64,000 nucleotides of DNA from an uncultured Vicinamibacterales bacterium. Its GTDB lineage: Bacteria; Acidobacteriota; Vicinamibacteria; Vicinamibacterales; UBA8438. The notes under the pieces were generated by a model. It did not search any database. It had not been told where the DNA came from and saw only the letters and a program-made list of their open reading frames with translations. Below are positions 50,543 to 59,208 of this stretch, piece by piece (the stretch's first letter is position 1; the number at the start of each line of letters is the position of its first letter). The stretch covers positions 3,496,001 through 3,560,000 of the forward strand of contig OY282382.1 of assembly GCA_958295905.1 (NCBI GenBank). The letters run 5' to 3'. The position numbers and the translations under genes were made by a program.

Positions 50543-53356
50543 TCAGGGGGCGGCCGTCCGCGAGTCCGGGTGCCGGTGCTCGTGAATGGCCTGCCGTTCG
50601 TTGTTGTCGTGGGGCGAGGCGCGGCGAAACGCGCCGGTTATCGCCTGGGCGGCTTCGTCCGCCTTGAACCGTTCATAGAGCGCGCGCTCCCGCATCGCCT
50701 CTTCCCGGTCGCCCGCGCCCTGATGGGCCAGCATCAGATTGTAATGGGCGGAGACGTCTTCGGGGTCTATCGCGAGCACCGCCTCGTAGGTGGCGATGGC
50801 CGCTTCGTACTGCCGGTTGAGGAACTGCAGGCGTCCGATCTGGCCGAGGACCACGCGGTCGCGCGGATACTGGTCGCGGGCCGCCGCCAGGTGCTCCAAC
50901 GCTTCCTCGTAGCGGCCGAGGGCGCGCAATGCGGTGCCGAGGAAGAAGTGGGCGCGGGCGAGGTCCGGCTCGAGGGCGAGGGCCTGCTCGAGAAGCGGGA
51001 TCGTCGCGTCGACGTCCCCTTCCTGCAGCCGGGCCCGCGCCGCGTTCACCGGTCCGTCGGGATAGTCGGGGTCGATGGCCATCACCCGGCGGAACGCCGC
51101 CTCGGCCCCGCGCAGGTCGCCCTGCAGCAGGAGGCCGATGCCGTAGTCGTTCCAGCGCTCCCGGTGCCGCGCGTCGCCGGGCGGCGGGACCGGCGGCGCC
51201 GGCAGCGGCGCGTCGGGGTCGATGACCGACAGGGTCGCGGCGGCCTCCGCCATCACCGTCGTGGGGATGTCCGGAATCGCCTTCACCTGCCCCGACACCC
51301 CGCTCGTGTCGCCGGTGAAAACCCACCGGCCGTCGTCGTGGGCGCTGGTGACCGCCGGCGCCGGGTCCGACGGATCGCGGACGCCGGCGAACGCCCACTG
51401 GGTGAACCACCACGCGAACTTCCGGTAGTTGACCTTGGCCCGCAGGGTGATGCGGTCCCCGGCGTCCTCGGGAATCTGCAGCCGGTAGTGGACGGTGTCG
51501 GCCGCGCCGGGCGGGATCAACCGCACATAGGCGACGGATCGGGTCGCCCAGGCGTTCCGCTTGTTGATGGGGTTGCCGTGTTCGTCGAGCTGCAGGCTGC
51601 GGTAGAAGTGCGCGCTGGGGTCCACCGGCCCGCTGCCCCCGTCCGCCGCCTCGCCGCTGTGGAGCAGCACGCGGCCCCGGTCGTCCACCGCTTCCAGCTC
51701 GACCCACACGTCGAAGGCGTCGACGGTTCCGCCGGGGAAGAAGTGACCGACGTTGCGGGTGCGGACCACCACCTCGAGGCGCACCGACTCGCCGCGCCGC
51801 ACCGCCACCGGCGACAGATCGAGAGGCGCTATCACGTCGGCCGGCGGGGGTCCGCCGGGCAGTCGCCGCGCCGCCCCGAACTGCAGCGACTCTTCGCCGA
51901 CCGCGAACGTGCTCGACAGGGCGGGCTCGGCGCCCGGCGCGATCGCCGCGGCGCGGACCGGCGCGTCGGCCACGCGGGTGATGCCGAACACGTCTATCGA
52001 CACCTGCCCGGCCCGCAGGAAGTTCTGCACCGCCTCGAGTTGCGCCCGGTCGCGGTTCACGAACGGCAGGGCGGTGTTCGCGCCGGGGAAGCGGTGCGAC
52101 CGCACGAAGCCGTCGCGGGCGGCGGGGTCGTCGGACCGCACCAGGGGCATGTGGCACGAATTGCAGGTCTGCGGCGTTTCGGGGTAGTAGAACGACCGGG
52201 CGCCCTGCCCGGAGACCCCCGACGCCTGCCAGTTGTCGTACTCGTTGAATCCCCGCACCCAGCGGTAGTCGTTGACCGGCAGGTCGAGGTGCACCTTGTG
52301 GCACGACGAGCAGAACTCGGCGCTCTGCCCGCGGTGGAACGGCTTCATGAACGTGTCGCGGTGGGGTCCGGGGGCGAGCCGCAGCAGCAGGTCGTGCGCG
52401 CTCCGCAGCAGCGGGTGCCCGCTCGCCGCGAGGTCGTGCAGCGGGGGGTACTCGATGGTGAAGCCGCCCTGGCCCATGGTGCTGCCGACGTGCACGATGG
52501 AGTGGCACGACGTGCAGCCGAGCCCCGCCTGCGCCTCCGGGGTGTCGATCTGGTCCACGATCGGCCGGTCGAAGCGCCCGTTGAAGAACACCGCGTGGTC
52601 GTGGCAGCCGGCGCACCACTTCGACGGCCGGGTGCCCACCACCTCCTGCATGTACTCGATGGACCGCCGGTACCACTGGTTGTTGAACGACGAGAAGTGG
52701 TGGGCCGAGGCGTTCCACTGCTCGTAGATGTCGGCGTGGCACCGGCCGCAGGTCTCGCTGGTCAGGAAGAAGTCGGCGGGAATGGCGCCGCCGGTGTTCG
52801 TCGTGGCCGACGACGGCGCGAACGGGCTGGACGCCCCGGCTCCCTCCTCGGCCATGCTCGCGGGGGGGCGGACGGGGTTCTCGATGCGGTGGGTCTCGCG
52901 CCAGTCCGCGTCCCGCGCCGCGCGCAGCAGGGGCGCGCTCAGCCCGGCTGCGGCGGCCGCGACGAGGCCGATGCGCACGGCCGCCGCCCACCCGCGTGTC
53001 CCGGCGGGGGCGCGCCAAAGGTGGACGCCCCACAGGACCGCCCCGGCCACGGACACCGCGACGTGGATCTGCAGCAGCGGGGCGTGGTCGCGGGTGGCCC
53101 CGGCCGCGGCCACCGCCAGCCCGAGGACCAGCCCCGCCGCGAGCAGGCCGACCCCGGCAGGCGCCACGACGTTTCCGCGCCGCGGGCGCCGCCACGCCGC
53201 CCGGACGAGCGTCCCCACCAACACGAGGCCCAGCAGGGGATGCAGGCCGACGGTGGCGAAGTACGCGAGGGACGCGGCCGGCGCCGCGACCAGATGGGCC
53301 GCGGTCAGCAGCAGAGCGATGAAGCCGAGCGCGGCCAGCCGGGAGGTGCTCGTCAT
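50543..53356 (-). CDS. Membrane-bound pentahaem cytochrome c with TPR tail
   Basis: The 937-residue protein has three parts: (1) four hydrophobic helices in residues 1-150 (FIALLLTAAHLVAAPAASLA and others); (2) a periplasmic multihaem domain with five CxxCH sites: CGRCH, CAGCH, CTSCH, CSSCH and CNSCH, plus a later beta-rich region; (3) a C-terminal set of TPRs (NDYGIGLLLQGDLRGAEAAF, PEDVSAHYNLMLAHQGAGDR). This resembles cytochrome c554/DmsE-type proteins fused to TPR. It could move electrons across the membrane to a periplasmic partner, perhaps the CRTAC1 protein downstream. The DNA just above its start is an amplified copy of its own 5' end. Confidence 0.9.
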   Translation of the reverse strand: MTSTSRLAALGFIALLLTAAHLVAAPAASLAYFATVGLHPLLGLVLVGTLVRAAWRRPRRGNVVAPAGVGLLAAGLVLGLAVAAAGATRDHAPLLQIHVAVSVAGAVLWGVHLWRAPAGTRGWAAAVRIGLVAAAAAGLSAPLLRAARDADWRETHRIENPVRPPASMAEEGAGASSPFAPSSATTNTGGAIPADFFLTSETCGRCHADIYEQWNASAHHFSSFNNQWYRRSIEYMQEVVGTRPSKWCAGCHDHAVFFNGRFDRPIVDQIDTPEAQAGLGCTSCHSIVHVGSTMGQGGFTIEYPPLHDLAASGHPLLRSAHDLLLRLAPGPHRDTFMKPFHRGQSAEFCSSCHKVHLDLPVNDYRWVRGFNEYDNWQASGVSGQGARSFYYPETPQTCNSCHMPLVRSDDPAARDGFVRSHRFPGANTALPFVNRDRAQLEAVQNFLRAGQVSIDVFGITRVADAPVRAAAIAPGAEPALSSTFAVGEESLQFGAARRLPGGPPPADVIAPLDLSPVAVRRGESVRLEVVVRTRNVGHFFPGGTVDAFDVWVELEAVDDRGRVLLHSGEAADGGSGPVDPSAHFYRSLQLDEHGNPINKRNAWATRSVAYVRLIPPGAADTVHYRLQIPEDAGDRITLRAKVNYRKFAWWFTQWAFAGVRDPSDPAPAVTSAHDDGRWVFTGDTSGVSGQVKAIPDIPTTVMAEAAATLSVIDPDAPLPAPPVPPPGDARHRERWNDYGIGLLLQGDLRGAEAAFRRVMAIDPDYPDGPVNAARARLQEGDVDATIPLLEQALALEPDLARAHFFLGTALRALGRYEEALEHLAAARDQYPRDRVVLGQIGRLQFLNRQYEAAIATYEAVLAIDPEDVSAHYNLMLAHQGAGDREEAMRERALYERFKADEAAQAITGAFRRASPHDNNERQAIHEHRHPDSRTAAP

Positions 53357-53672
53357 CTGTCATCCAGCCGCCGGGCGGCGCGACCGAACACCACCGGTCC
53401 TGACGGGCTCGTCATCTCTCCATCCGGTCTCAACCAGCCGCCGGGCGGCGAAGCCGAGCGCGGCCAGCCGGGAGGTGCTCGTCATCTCATCCAGCCGCGC
53501 AGGGCCACGAAAACCGAACGCCGCCGGTCCTGACGGGCTCGTCATCTCATCCAACCGCACAGGGCGATGAAGCCGAGCGCCGTCGGCCGGGAGGTGCTCG
53601 TCATCTGTCATCCAGCCGCCGGGCGGCGAAGCCGAGCGCCGCCGATCTTGACGGGCTCGTCATCTCTCATCG
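53320..53672 (-). repeat. Alternating tandem array of about six units derived from the cytochrome gene 5' end
   Basis: Units of roughly 45-70 bp alternate between type a (plus strand GGGAGGTGCTCGTCATCT) and type b (CCTGACGGGCTCGTCATCT). Read on the minus strand, each carries ATGACGAGC(A/C)CC: the start codon and the first codons of the pentahaem gene (a: TSTSRLAALGF; b: TSPSGPAAFGF). Six such ATGs occur between 53356 and 53665. The a-b dimer repeats about every 120-130 bp. The sequence CATCCAGCCGCCGGGCGGCG recurs between them. Confidence 0.88.
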
Positions 53673-53820
53673 TAACGCAGGAACGGCGCCGCTGGCGCCG
53701 CGTGGCCGGACTCCCCGCACCCGTCAGTCAGGTCCCGGCGCGGGCATCGACGGGGACGGGGCGCCGGCGCACGGTCGTGGTCACCCTGTCGGGACGGCGG
53801 CGCCGGTCGTGTCCGGCGCC

Positions 53821-54109
53821 CGGCGGGTCGACGTCATCGTCGGCGACGTGCGCGAACCGCCCGCCGATCCCTCGGTCGACCGCAACCCGACGACCCGGGT
53901 CCTCGCCCGGTTCACGCGCGAGGTCCTGGCCCGCGACGGCGACCGGTACGCGCTCGAGGCGGCGCTGCCCGCGGTCGACCGCGATCTCTACGTCCGGGTG
54001 CGCGGCACGAGCACCGGCGACCTCAGAGCCCCGGATGGACGGCCCCGAAGAGAACCTCTGGCACGACCTCTGGTTCTACTCGAACCCGATCTTCATCGAG
54101 GTCGAGTGA
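53821..54109 (+). pseudogene. Broken copy of the 3' end of the downstream phosphoesterase gene
   Basis: This stretch is nearly identical to 55450-55737, the last 96 codons of the PHP-type gene: RVDVIVGDVREP, DPSVDRNPTTRVLARFTREV, LARDGDRYALEAALPAVDRD. A single extra base (CTCAGAGCCCC against CTCGAGCCCC) shifts the frame before the final FYSNPIFIEVE. Upstream of 53821 homology fades. It is a partial duplicate, not expressed as a full protein. Confidence 0.93.
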
Positions 54110-54183
54110 CGGCGCCCTCTTTGGGGACATGTGCGGCTTGAGCGACGGATTCCCGCTCCGCGCCGGTGGTAGAATGATCCGCG

Positions 54184-55737
54184 ATGCCTGCGCCGCGATC
54201 CGCCTCTCCGCGTCTCGTGTGGTCCTGCGGGCTGTGCGCCCTGACCGCCCTCGCGCTGGCCGCGCCCGCCGCGGAGCGCGAATGGCTGGCCGGCGACTCG
54301 CACATCCACAGCCACTGGAGCACCGGATACGACTACCGCACCAGTCCGCCGACCCCGATCAAGGGGCGGGACGCCCTCTACTCGACCCCGCGGAACGCGG
54401 CGATGGCGCGGCGGTTCGGCCTGCGCTGGATGGTGACGACCGACCACGGCGGCCCGTATCACTCGAAGGTGAACCTGGAGCAGGCGCACCGCGAGTTGAC
54501 CTTGTCGCGCGAGCTCGTTCCCGAGGTGCTCCAGTTCTACGGCATGGAGCTCAACATGCCGGGCATGGACCACCACACCCTGATCATTCCCCGCGCCGAG
54601 GACGAGGCGTCGGTGCTGCACGAGATAGAGAGCCGTTTCGACGCCAACGAGGACTGGGCCCGTCCCCCCGACCCCCGCCGGCGGCCGGCGGCGCTCAGGC
54701 GGCAGGCGCTTGCGCACATGCAGGCGCTCGATCGACTGCCGATCCTGTTCGCCAACCACCCGTCCCGGTCGGCGAGGGGGATAGGGCTCTACGGCCGCGA
54801 CGAGCCGTGGGAGATCCGGGAGAACAACGACCTCGCGCCCGACGTGTACCGCGGCATGGAGGGCGCGCCCGGCCACCAGGCCGACACCTTCAGTGACCGG
54901 GACCGCAGCGGCCGGGACCCCCGCAGCCGGTCCCGCGCTTCCTTCTGCAACCCCGGGGCGCCGACCCCGGGCGGCTTCGACCAGACGACCGCCGCCGTCG
55001 GCGGTCTGTGGGACGCTTACCGCGGCTCCTACTGCCCCGGGGCGCAGACCCTGGGCGGCTTCGACCAGATGACCGCCATCGTCGGCGGCCTGTGGGACGC
55101 CCTGCTCGGCGAAGGGCGCCGGTTCTGGATCGTGGCCTCGTCAGACTCGCATTTCCACTACAACGAGCCGGTGAGATCGGGAAGCGACTTCTGGCCCGGC
55201 GAGTTCCACAAGACGTGGGTCGAGGCGCACCCGACCTACGCCGACGTCCTCGACGGCCTCCGGCAGGGCCGCGTCTTCGCCGTCGCCGGTGACCTCGTCA
55301 CCGAGCTCGGCGTGCATTTGACGGGTCCCGGCGGGCAGGAAGCCGGGCTCGGCGGCACGTTGCGGGTCGCGCGCGGAGCGCAGGTCACCGCGGCGGTCCG
55401 GTTCCGCGACCCCGAGACCCCGAACGGGGCGGGGGAGAACCCCGGCGTCCGGCGGGTCGACGTCATCGTCGGCGATGTGCGCGAACCCCTCTCCGATCCC
55501 TCCGTCGACCGCAACCCGACGACCCGGGTCCTCGCCCGGTTCACGCGCGAGGTCCTGGCCCGCGACGGCGACCGGTACGCGCTCGAGGCGGCGCTGCCCG
55601 CGGTCGACCGCGATCTCTACGTCCGGGTGCGCGGCACGAGCACCGACGACCTCGAGCCCCGGCTGGACGGCCCCGAAGAGAACCCCTGGCACGACCTCTG
55701 GTTCTACTCGAACCCGATCTTCATCGAGGTCGAGTGA
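54184..55737 (+). CDS. Exported PHP/DUF3604-like metal-dependent phosphoesterase
   Basis: The 517-residue protein has a signal peptide (LCALTALALAAPAAERE) and PHP-type metal motifs: LAGDSHIHSHWSTGYDYR (HxH), RWMVTTDHGGPYHSKV (TDH), YGMELNMPGMDHHTLI (E and H), LFANHPSRSARG and VASSDSHFHYNEP (SDSH near residue 325). It therefore probably hydrolyses phosphoesters or related bonds outside the cytoplasm. An 84-bp internal tandem duplication (54969-55136) repeats GGFDQ(M/T)TA(I/A)VGGLWDA, 28 residues per unit, in frame. A possible -10 TAGAAT is at 54170. The C-terminal third is also present upstream as a pseudogene. Confidence 0.88.
   Translation: MPAPRSASPRLVWSCGLCALTALALAAPAAEREWLAGDSHIHSHWSTGYDYRTSPPTPIKGRDALYSTPRNAAMARRFGLRWMVTTDHGGPYHSKVNLEQAHRELTLSRELVPEVLQFYGMELNMPGMDHHTLIIPRAEDEASVLHEIESRFDANEDWARPPDPRRRPAALRRQALAHMQALDRLPILFANHPSRSARGIGLYGRDEPWEIRENNDLAPDVYRGMEGAPGHQADTFSDRDRSGRDPRSRSRASFCNPGAPTPGGFDQTTAAVGGLWDAYRGSYCPGAQTLGGFDQMTAIVGGLWDALLGEGRRFWIVASSDSHFHYNEPVRSGSDFWPGEFHKTWVEAHPTYADVLDGLRQGRVFAVAGDLVTELGVHLTGPGGQEAGLGGTLRVARGAQVTAAVRFRDPETPNGAGENPGVRRVDVIVGDVREPLSDPSVDRNPTTRVLARFTREVLARDGDRYALEAALPAVDRDLYVRVRGTSTDDLEPRLDGPEENPWHDLWFYSNPIFIEVE
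54969..55136 (+). repeat. In-frame 84-bp tandem duplication in the phosphoesterase gene
   Basis: GGGCGGCTTCGACCAGA(C/T)GA begins at 54969 and at 55053. The first copy has drifted more (TTAAVGG, YRGSYCPG) than the second. The duplication lies just before the last metal motif (SDSH). Confidence 0.85.
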
Positions 55738-55747
55738 CGGCGCCCTC

Positions 55748-56491
55748 TTGATCGCCGATCCGTGGTTCTACCTCGCCGCGACGGTCGCGGTGCTGATTGT
55801 CGGCATCGCCAAGGGCGGCCTCGGCGGCGGCATCGCGGTCGTCGGGGTGCCCCTGATGGCGATGGTCGTGAGCCCCGCCCAGGCTGCGGCGGTGCTGCTG
55901 CCGATCCTCCTGGTCATGGACGCCCTCGCGATTCGCGCCTACTGGGGGGCGTGGGACCGGCGCAACCTGCGGGTGCTCGTGCCGGCGGCGCTGCTGGGCA
56001 CGGCGCTCGGCGCGGTGACCTTCGACCACCTCACCCCCGACGGCCTGCGCGCGCTGGTGGGGGTCATCTCCCTGACCTACTCGCTGCAGCACTTCGCGCC
56101 GCGGTCCGAGTCCCCGGGTGGGTCTCCGCGCCCCGCGGCCGGCGTCTTCTGGGGGGCGCTGGCGGGGTTCGCCAGCTTCTCGGTGCACGCCGGCGGACCG
56201 CCGCTCCAGGCCCATCTGCTGCCCCAGCGCATGGACCGCACGACGTTCCAGGCCACCGGCGTGGCGTTCTTCTTCGTCGTGAACTGGTCGAAGGTGGGCC
56301 CCTACGCCTGGCTCGGCCAGTGGAACGCCGACAACCTGCTCACCTCGCTGGTGCTCCTGCCCCTCGCGCCGCTGGGCATCTGGATCGGCCGCCGCCTGCA
56401 CGAGCGCGCGAACGACGAGCTGTTCTTCCGCATCGTCCACGCCTCGCTGTTCGTCATCGGCGTGAAGCTGCTGTACGACGTGACGTTGTGA
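55748..56491 (+). CDS. TauE/SafE family membrane permease
   Basis: I choose TTG 55748 (LIADPWFYLAATVAVLIVGI), since the frame upstream is inside the previous gene and no other start fits. The 247-residue protein has seven to eight helices and the motifs of sulfite exporter TauE/SafE: GIAKGGLGGGIAVVGVPLMA near the start, AGFASFSVHAGGPPLQAHLL in the middle and GIWIGRRLHERANDELFFRI near the end. It is thought to export organosulfonate-derived sulfite or related anions. It starts 11 bp after the phosphoesterase stop and probably shares its transcript. Confidence 0.9.
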   Translation: MIADPWFYLAATVAVLIVGIAKGGLGGGIAVVGVPLMAMVVSPAQAAAVLLPILLVMDALAIRAYWGAWDRRNLRVLVPAALLGTALGAVTFDHLTPDGLRALVGVISLTYSLQHFAPRSESPGGSPRPAAGVFWGALAGFASFSVHAGGPPLQAHLLPQRMDRTTFQATGVAFFFVVNWSKVGPYAWLGQWNADNLLTSLVLLPLAPLGIWIGRRLHERANDELFFRIVHASLFVIGVKLLYDVTL

Positions 56492-56524
56492 TGTTTGCGA
56501 TACCGTGGTAATGTTTATCGAAAC

Positions 56525-56722
56525 ATGGAAGCCGACAGACTCATCGCGGTGGGGAACTTGCTGATATCGATGGCCACCGCCATCGGCCTCGTCATCGGCA
56601 TGTGGATGCTCAACGGGAAGATCGACGAACTGAACGGCAAGTTCGACAGGTTGACCGGTCGCGTCGACACGCTGGAGACCGGCCACACGGCGCACGTCAA
56701 CAGCGGCCTGCACGCGCGTTGA
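56525..56722 (+). CDS. Small membrane-anchored coiled-coil protein
   Basis: The 65-residue protein MEADRLIAVGNLLISMATAI has one membrane helix (LLISMATAIGLVIGMWML) followed by a short coiled coil (KIDELNGKFDRLTGRVDTLE). An inverted repeat ATGTTT-ATCG-AAACAT overlaps its ATG. A similar plan, longer, is found at 62595. The function is unknown. Confidence 0.65.
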   Translation: MEADRLIAVGNLLISMATAIGLVIGMWMLNGKIDELNGKFDRLTGRVDTLETGHTAHVNSGLHAR

Positions 56723-57078
56723 TGGACCGTTCGCACACCAGCGTTTCTGGCCGGACGCGGCGCTTCCTGCCGGACGCGGCGCTGTTCTAACCGCGACTTG
56801 GCCTGCCGCCTCGAGGGCGGCCAACGCCGAGGCGCAGTTCGCGCGCTGCCACCGGCCACGCCCATCGCGGAAATCGAACGCTTCACACACGCGGTCGGCG
56901 ACCTGCCCGCGGCTGCCGATGCCCTGCGCCACCACGCTCCCCAACACATCGCGCAGGCGGGCGAGGTTGTCCCGCGCCTCTGCATGACTTAATTCTGAAT
57001 CTCCATGCCCGCCATGGGTAGCGAAGTGGCCTCATGAAGTCCAGTGAAAAGTTTCTGGGGCAAGGGCAGCCCTAGTCT
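56723..57078. other. Gene-free flank upstream of the insertion sequence
   Basis: A GCCGGACGCGGCGCT(T/G)(C/T)TC motif is repeated at 56752 and 56769. I see no convincing gene; short minus-strand frames are GC artefacts. The last part (AAAGTTTCTGGGGCAAGGGC) lies next to the left end of the IS. Confidence 0.4.
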
Positions 57079-58545
57079 CCTAGCAGCCCGTGGTGAAAGT
57101 CGGCGTCCAGGGATCGACAGGGCGGCCCCCATGTACTACACTGGCGGGCATGGCAATGGGCACGGTGCGCGACGACGGGTCGCAGCAGTCGATGTGGGTC
57201 GCGACGGCGGATCTGTCGCAGAGTGCGGGGCATCCGTTCTACGAGCGACTGAACCGGATTCTGGAGGCGGCAGGGTTCGACGCGTTCGTCGAAGGCCTGT
57301 GCGCGCCGTTCTACGCGGTGATGGGCCGGCCGAGTCTGGCTCCCGGACGGTACTTCCGATTGCTGCTCATCGGGTACTTCGAAGGGCTGGACTCGGAGCG
57401 GGGCATCGCGTGGCGCGCGGAGGATTCGCTGAGCATGCGGGCGTTTCTGCGTTTGGCGGCGCCGGCGGCGCCCCCGGACCATTCGACGATTTCGCGGACG
57501 CGTCGGCTGTTCCCGGTGGAGACCCATCAGGCGGTGTTCACTTGGGTGCTGGAGCAGTTGGCGGGGGCGGGCTTGGTTGCGGGGAAGACGTTGGGCGTCG
57601 ATGCGACGACGCTGGAGGCGAACGCGGCGATGCGGAGCATCGTTCGGCGTGACACGGGCGAGGATTACACGGCGTTCCTGACCCGTTTGGCGAAAGCTTC
57701 CGGCATCGAGACGCCGACGGCGGAGGAGTTGGCGCGTTTTGACCGGAAGCGGAAGAAGAAGACGTCGAACAAGGATTGGACCCACCCCCACGACCCGGAC
57801 GCGAAGGTCGCGAAGATGAAGGACGGCAGCACCCACCTGGCCCACAAGGTGGAGCATGCGGTGGATCTGGAGACGGGTGCGGTGGTGGGTGTGACGATCC
57901 AGGGGGCGGACAAGGGGGATACGGCGACGATGGCCGAGACCCTCGTGACGGCGACGGAGCAGGTGGAGACGGTGTTGCCGGAGGCGGCGGGGGTTTCGGA
58001 GGTGGTTGCGGACAAGGGCTACCACAGCAACGAGACGATGGTGGATTTGGCGGCGGTGGAGGTTCGGAGCTACATTGCGGAGCCGGACCGGGGCCGGCGG
58101 AGCTGGAAGAACGCGCCGGAGGCTCGGGACGCGGTGTATGGGAACCGGCGCCGGATCCGGGGCAAGCGGGGCCGGCGTTTGCTGCGGCGTCGTGGCGAGC
58201 TGGTGGAGCGTCCGTTTGCGCACCTGTTTGAGACCGGCGGGATGCGCCGGGTGCACCTTCGGGGGCATTCGAACATCCTGAAGCGCCTGCTGGTGCACGT
58301 CGCGGGCCTCAACCTCGGGCTGCTTCTGCGTCAGGCGATCGGCGCCGGCACGCCCCGCGGCCTGCGGGGCGGGGTGGTATCCGCCGTCTGCGGGCTGATT
58401 GGGCGGTTTGTGGGCCTGTGGAGCGGTCTGGAGCGGCTCTTGACGCGATTCCGGCCCAATTCGGCGCGGGTCGCCGCGCTATCGAGCCACCGGCCCCTTC
58501 AGCCAGCCATCTGAACACCGGGGACTTCTACCTCGGGCTGCTAGG
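57079..58545 (+). mobile_element. Insertion sequence, IS1182-like, complete
   Basis: The left end CCTAGCAGCCCGTGGTGAAA (57079) and the reverse complement of the right end, CCTAGCAGCCCGAGGTAGAA (ending 58545), form inverted repeats of about 24 bp with few mismatches. Both ends contain CTAG. A further CTAG lies a few bases outside the left end (57073). No clear target-site duplication is visible. The single gene within is intact, so the element could still move. Confidence 0.85.
57150..58514 (+). CDS. IS1182-like DDE transposase
   Basis: The 454-residue protein starts at ATG 57150 (MAMGTVRDDGSQQSMWVATA). The N-terminal DUF772-type part has GYFEGLDSERGIAWRAEDSL and DHSTISRTRRLF; the catalytic DDE domain shows LGVDATTLEANAAM (first D), EVVADKGYHSNETMVDL (second D) and RRRGELVERPFAHLFETGGM (E). 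A positively charged linker FDRKRKKKTSNKDW lies between the first two. No frame break is seen. It catalyses transposition of the surrounding element. Confidence 0.93.
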   Translation: MAMGTVRDDGSQQSMWVATADLSQSAGHPFYERLNRILEAAGFDAFVEGLCAPFYAVMGRPSLAPGRYFRLLLIGYFEGLDSERGIAWRAEDSLSMRAFLRLAAPAAPPDHSTISRTRRLFPVETHQAVFTWVLEQLAGAGLVAGKTLGVDATTLEANAAMRSIVRRDTGEDYTAFLTRLAKASGIETPTAEELARFDRKRKKKTSNKDWTHPHDPDAKVAKMKDGSTHLAHKVEHAVDLETGAVVGVTIQGADKGDTATMAETLVTATEQVETVLPEAAGVSEVVADKGYHSNETMVDLAAVEVRSYIAEPDRGRRSWKNAPEARDAVYGNRRRIRGKRGRRLLRRRGELVERPFAHLFETGGMRRVHLRGHSNILKRLLVHVAGLNLGLLLRQAIGAGTPRGLRGGVVSAVCGLIGRFVGLWSGLERLLTRFRPNSARVAALSSHRPLQPAI

Positions 58546-59120
58546 GTCGTGCCCAGCGACGCCAGTTGGCGTCGAGGTCGCCAAGGCCGGCCTAGCTCCT
58601 CGAGGTCGTGGCGGACGGGAATCTCCCGGTCCTTGCCGTTCTTCTTCGAGGAACCGAAGCACGCGTTGTGTTCCGTTCCTTGGTCCTGCAGGTCGCGGCA
58701 TCGGAGCCGCGCCACGGCGCCGACGCGCGCCCCCCGTGTAGAACCAGCGTCCCGAGGACCGCGCGGTCCCGCAGCCAACGACCGTCGAGACGTCGGATCG
58801 AGGCCAGCAGCCAGCGGGACCTCCTGGTCGGCCGTGATCTCGGGCGTCTTCCCGTCGGTGTGGTGTTTCTGCGTCCGGACGGTGGCGAAGGCGGTCAGGG
58901 CGGTGACGGCAGCTCCTCGATGAAGCGCCCGGCAGCGCCAAGGCTCACCATGGCCAGGTCGATGTCCTGGCGGTCGCACCAAGTCGAGGAATCGGCGGAC
59001 GGACCCGCGCGTAGGCCCGGCGCGTGTGCGGATTGACGATGCAGGCGCTGAAGAACTGGTCGGCCGCGAACGTGCCGCCCGGCGCGCTGCAGGGCTGGGT
59101 GGGTGGCCGAAGGGTCAACG
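58530..59120 (-). pseudogene. Decayed tyrosine recombinase/integrase
   Basis: In minus-strand frames, pieces of a phage-type integrase can be read in order: FSACIVNPHTRRAYARV, then FLDWCDRQDIDLAMVSLGAA (core-binding domain), TALTAFATVRTQKHH, DVSTVVG, YTGGARVGAVARLRCRDLQD (catalytic-domain arginine region, family YTGARVGEALxLxxxDV) and KKNGKDREIPVRHDLEEL (family GKxREVPxxHxLxxxL). Frames change at least three times and the C-terminal R-H-R-Y part is lost at the IS. The IS may have inserted into or next to it. It is inactive. Confidence 0.75.
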
Positions 59121-59208
59121 AGCGACGTCGGCACCCGCGGGCTCGGCGTGGCGGCTGGCGATCGCGGGTCCGGGTGAGGTGCCGCGCGCGCCCGCGTCCT
59201 GGTCACCT

